NCBI GenBank assembly: GCA_016200745.1
Contig: JACQEF010000247.1
Coordinates: 1 to 6,780, forward strand
Source: Chloroflexota bacterium
GTDB taxonomy: Bacteria; Chloroflexota; Limnocylindria; Limnocylindrales; CSP1-4
DNA: 6,780 bases
Direction of reading: 5' to 3'
This document shows, in pieces, positions 5,265 to 6,780 of this stretch. The translations under genes and the position numbers were made by a program. The notes beneath the pieces were generated by a model. The model was not told the DNA's origin and made no database searches. It saw only the letters and a list, made by a program, of their open reading frames with translations. Each line of letters begins with the position of its first letter. Positions within the stretch are counted from its first letter, which is position 1.

Positions 5265-6131
5265 TCACCAGCCGCCCTCCCAGGCGATCTCGTCGTAGGC
5301 GAAGACCGGGCCTTCCCGACAGACGCGCTGGGGGGTGCCCGAGGTCGTCATCACCACGCAACCCAGGCACGCACCCACGGCACAGCCCATGTTCTGCTCC
5401 ATCGACACCTGCAGGAACGACTTGCGCCGGGCGGCCGGCGAACCGGCGGCGACGGTCTTGCCGCCACCGCGCTTCCTCCCGAGCTTGGCCACCCCGAGTC
5501 GATCGCGCCGACCGGCGACCAGCTGCGCCAGCGCCGCGAGCATCGGGGTGGGACCGCAGGCGAATGCCTGGTCTGCCCACGCCTCGTAGCCGGTGACGAG
5601 CTCGGTCACGAACCCGTGGTGACCGAGGCTGCCGTCGTCGGTGGCGACGACGTATTCGACCTCGTCAGGGAGCAGGCTCGACGGATAGACGTCGCGTGCG
5701 GACGCGGCCCCGAAGAGCAGGGTGACCTGCCGGCCGGCGCGGATCGCCTCGTCGGCCAACATGCGGACACCGGCGATGCCGAGGCCGCCGGCGATCAGCA
5801 GGAGATGCTGGCTGCGGGGGTCGACCTCGAACGGCCGGCCAAGCGGACCCAGCAGGTCGATGGCGTCGCCCGGACGGAGGCGGGTGAACCATTCCGTGCC
5901 CCGCCCCACGACCCGGAAATGGAGGGTGACGATTCCGGTCGCCGGGTCGGTGGTGTTGAGCGAGAACGGCCGCCGCAGCACCAGTCCGGAGAAGTCGCCG
6001 GTGCGGACATGGACGAACTGGCCGGCGCGGGACCCGACCGCCAGGTCGGGGGCGTGGTAGGCCTGCAGCCACTGGCCCGGCAGAATCTCGCGACTGTCGA
6101 CCAGCTCCGCCGACGCCAGCCGCATCGTCAC
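5265..6131 (-). CDS. pyrK: Dihydroorotate dehydrogenase electron-transfer subunit (FAD, 2Fe-2S)
   Basis: Partner of PyrD: it accepts electrons from PyrD's FMN through a 2Fe-2S cluster and FAD and delivers them to NAD. The 288-residue protein has a ferredoxin-reductase layout: a beta-barrel with the FAD motif RRPFSL (53-58), GDAIDLLGPLGRPF (88-101), a nucleotide-binding loop IAGGLGIAGVRML (113-125), and ACGPTPML (191-198). The cluster ligands are C250-x4-C255-x2-C258-x12-C271 in NMGCAVGACLGCVV through RVCREGPVF. Between the reductase core and this cluster lies an unusual basic stretch (about 208-238, RRDRLGVAKLGRKRGGGK and onward), longer than the short connector I expect. The GTG at 6131 overlaps the upstream stop as GTGA, pointing to translational coupling; an ATG two codons further in is the alternative. 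Confidence 0.96.
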   Translation of the reverse strand: MTMRLASAELVDSREILPGQWLQAYHAPDLAVGSRAGQFVHVRTGDFSGLVLRRPFSLNTTDPATGIVTLHFRVVGRGTEWFTRLRPGDAIDLLGPLGRPFEVDPRSQHLLLIAGGLGIAGVRMLADEAIRAGRQVTLLFGAASARDVYPSSLLPDEVEYVVATDDGSLGHHGFVTELVTGYEAWADQAFACGPTPMLAALAQLVAGRRDRLGVAKLGRKRGGGKTVAAGSPAARRKSFLQVSMEQNMGCAVGACLGCVVMTTSGTPQRVCREGPVFAYDEIAWEGGW

Positions 6132-6780
6132 GCGCTGGGTTCGTCCTCGGCGGCGGTCTCGTCGGCGGCCGCGTCCTTGGACGGCGCCTCGCCGTCGGGC
6201 TCGGCCCCGCCGGCCTTCGCTCCCCCTTCCGCGAGTCCCGCCTCGGGCGCGACGGCCGGGAAGGCCTCGGCGAGCGCGTCGGCGAGGTCACCGAACACGT
6301 CGGTCGGGTCGTAGAACTCGACCAGCTCCTCGGCCCCGTCGAGGGTCCGCCAGGCCTCGCCGGAATCCTCCGGGATGACCTCGGCTCGGAACGTGCCGGC
6401 CGCGGTCAGGGTGAGTCGCTCGTCGTCGTCGTCCACGATGATCAGGTCGCCGATCATCGCGATCAGCCCCGCCGAGGCGGATTCGAAGTCCTCAAGCAGA
6501 CGCGCCTCGTTGCGCTGACTGCGTTCCTGGTATTCGAGCGCGAGGTCGTACAGGCGGCGCGCGGCGGACTCGTCGTCCTCCTCGCTCAGCGAGATCGGCT
6601 GCCCCGCAGCCCAGGAGTCGGCGGCGGCGGCGTACGGGTCCTCTCCAAAGGTGATCGTCTCCTCCGGGGCGATGCCGGCGCTCTCCAGGAGCTCGTCCTC
6701 GGCGGTCGGCTCGGGCGGCAGGCCGGCGGCTTCGCGGGCGGCCTCGGTGAAGGCGGCGTAGATGTCGGCCGGGTTGTAGA
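6128..6780 (-). CDS. Unrecognised acidic protein with an internal repeat, 5' end outside window
   Basis: An uninterrupted frame of 216 residues plus stop enters from the right edge; the start is not seen. I do not recognise the family. Numbering from the first complete codon, residues 1-17 read YNPADIYAAFTEAAREA. A second copy of the same pattern, YDPTDVFGDLADALAEA, lies at plus positions 6313-6263. The shared pattern is Y-x-P-x-D-[IV]-[YF]-x2-[FL]-x-[ED]-A-x2-EA. Between them are a short acidic region (about 23-70), a long amphipathic helix (about 71-106, RRLYDLALEYQERSQRNEAR) that may be coiled-coil, and a beta-like stretch (MIGDLIIVDDDDERLTLTAA). The C-terminal 35 or so residues are low-complexity Ala/Glu/Asp/Gly/Pro. 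I see no signal peptide or membrane segment in this part. The ATG at 6457 would give a 109-residue protein, but good coding continues upstream, so I treat it as internal. The stop overlaps the pyrK start by four bases. Confidence 0.85.
   Translation of the reverse strand, partial: YNPADIYAAFTEAAREAAGLPPEPTAEDELLESAGIAPEETITFGEDPYAAAADSWAAGQPISLSEEDDESAARRLYDLALEYQERSQRNEARLLEDFESASAGLIAMIGDLIIVDDDDERLTLTAAGTFRAEVIPEDSGEAWRTLDGAEELVEFYDPTDVFGDLADALAEAFPAVAPEAGLAEGGAKAGGAEPDGEAPSKDAAADETAAEDEPSA

Noticed and set aside
3911..5596. A 561-codon open frame on the plus strand opposite pyrD
   Set aside because: The opposite strand encodes an intact class 1B PyrD with catalytic residues. The plus frame has the same Arg/Gly/Asp-rich shadow composition and crosses the ends of several real genes.
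5007..6314. A 435-codon open frame on the plus strand opposite pyrK
   Set aside because: PyrK on the minus strand is complete with its FAD and iron-sulfur motifs. The antisense product shows no domain and is best explained by GC-driven lack of stops.

Overview
The window is very GC-rich (roughly 70% by eye) and densely coding, with almost every third codon position G or C. GTG starts are common and one start codon is possibly CTG. A heme A synthase fused to a heme O synthase, a class 1B (PyrD/PyrK) dihydroorotate dehydrogenase and the style of the accessory proteins suggest a free-living bacterium with aerobic respiration. My best guess is a high-GC Chloroflexota lineage (Limnocylindria-like). 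This is inference from protein style; no taxonomic marker gene is present.

Layout, left to right. (1) 1-1688, minus: a ctaA-ctaB fusion, cut by the left edge, for heme A production. (2) 1689-1782: a short divergent promoter region with a TAnnnT box close to each start codon. (3) 1783-2697, plus: a lipoprotein with a beta-rich domain and a thioredoxin-like domain, facing the heme gene and possibly serving the same oxidase assembly process. (4) 2690-3066, minus: a short membrane-anchored protein of which no single frame covers the whole; it appears broken by a one-base frameshift near 2985-2998. (5) 3063-3737, minus: pyrE. (6) 3775-4038, minus: an 87-residue single-pass membrane protein with a strong ribosome binding site. 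(7) 4103-5248, minus: pyrD. (8) 5265-6131, minus: pyrK. (9) 6128-6780, minus: the C-terminal part of an unrecognised acidic protein, running off the right edge.

Genes 4 to 9 run leftwards in the same direction with gaps of -4 to 64 bases and look like one pyrimidine operon: the unknown protein, then PyrK and PyrD (dihydroorotate to orotate, electrons passed through FAD and a 2Fe-2S cluster to NAD), then PyrE (orotate to OMP). An extra promoter in front of pyrE is possible. The genes for the earlier and final pyrimidine steps are not in the window.

I found no tRNA, rRNA, CRISPR array, insertion sequence or phage gene. The window is mainly housekeeping. The most useful leads are the hidden frameshifted gene, the repeat-containing unknown protein coupled to pyrK, the basic insertion in PyrK, the CtaA-CtaB fusion and the leaderless-type start signals. 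I see no convincing new multi-gene system.
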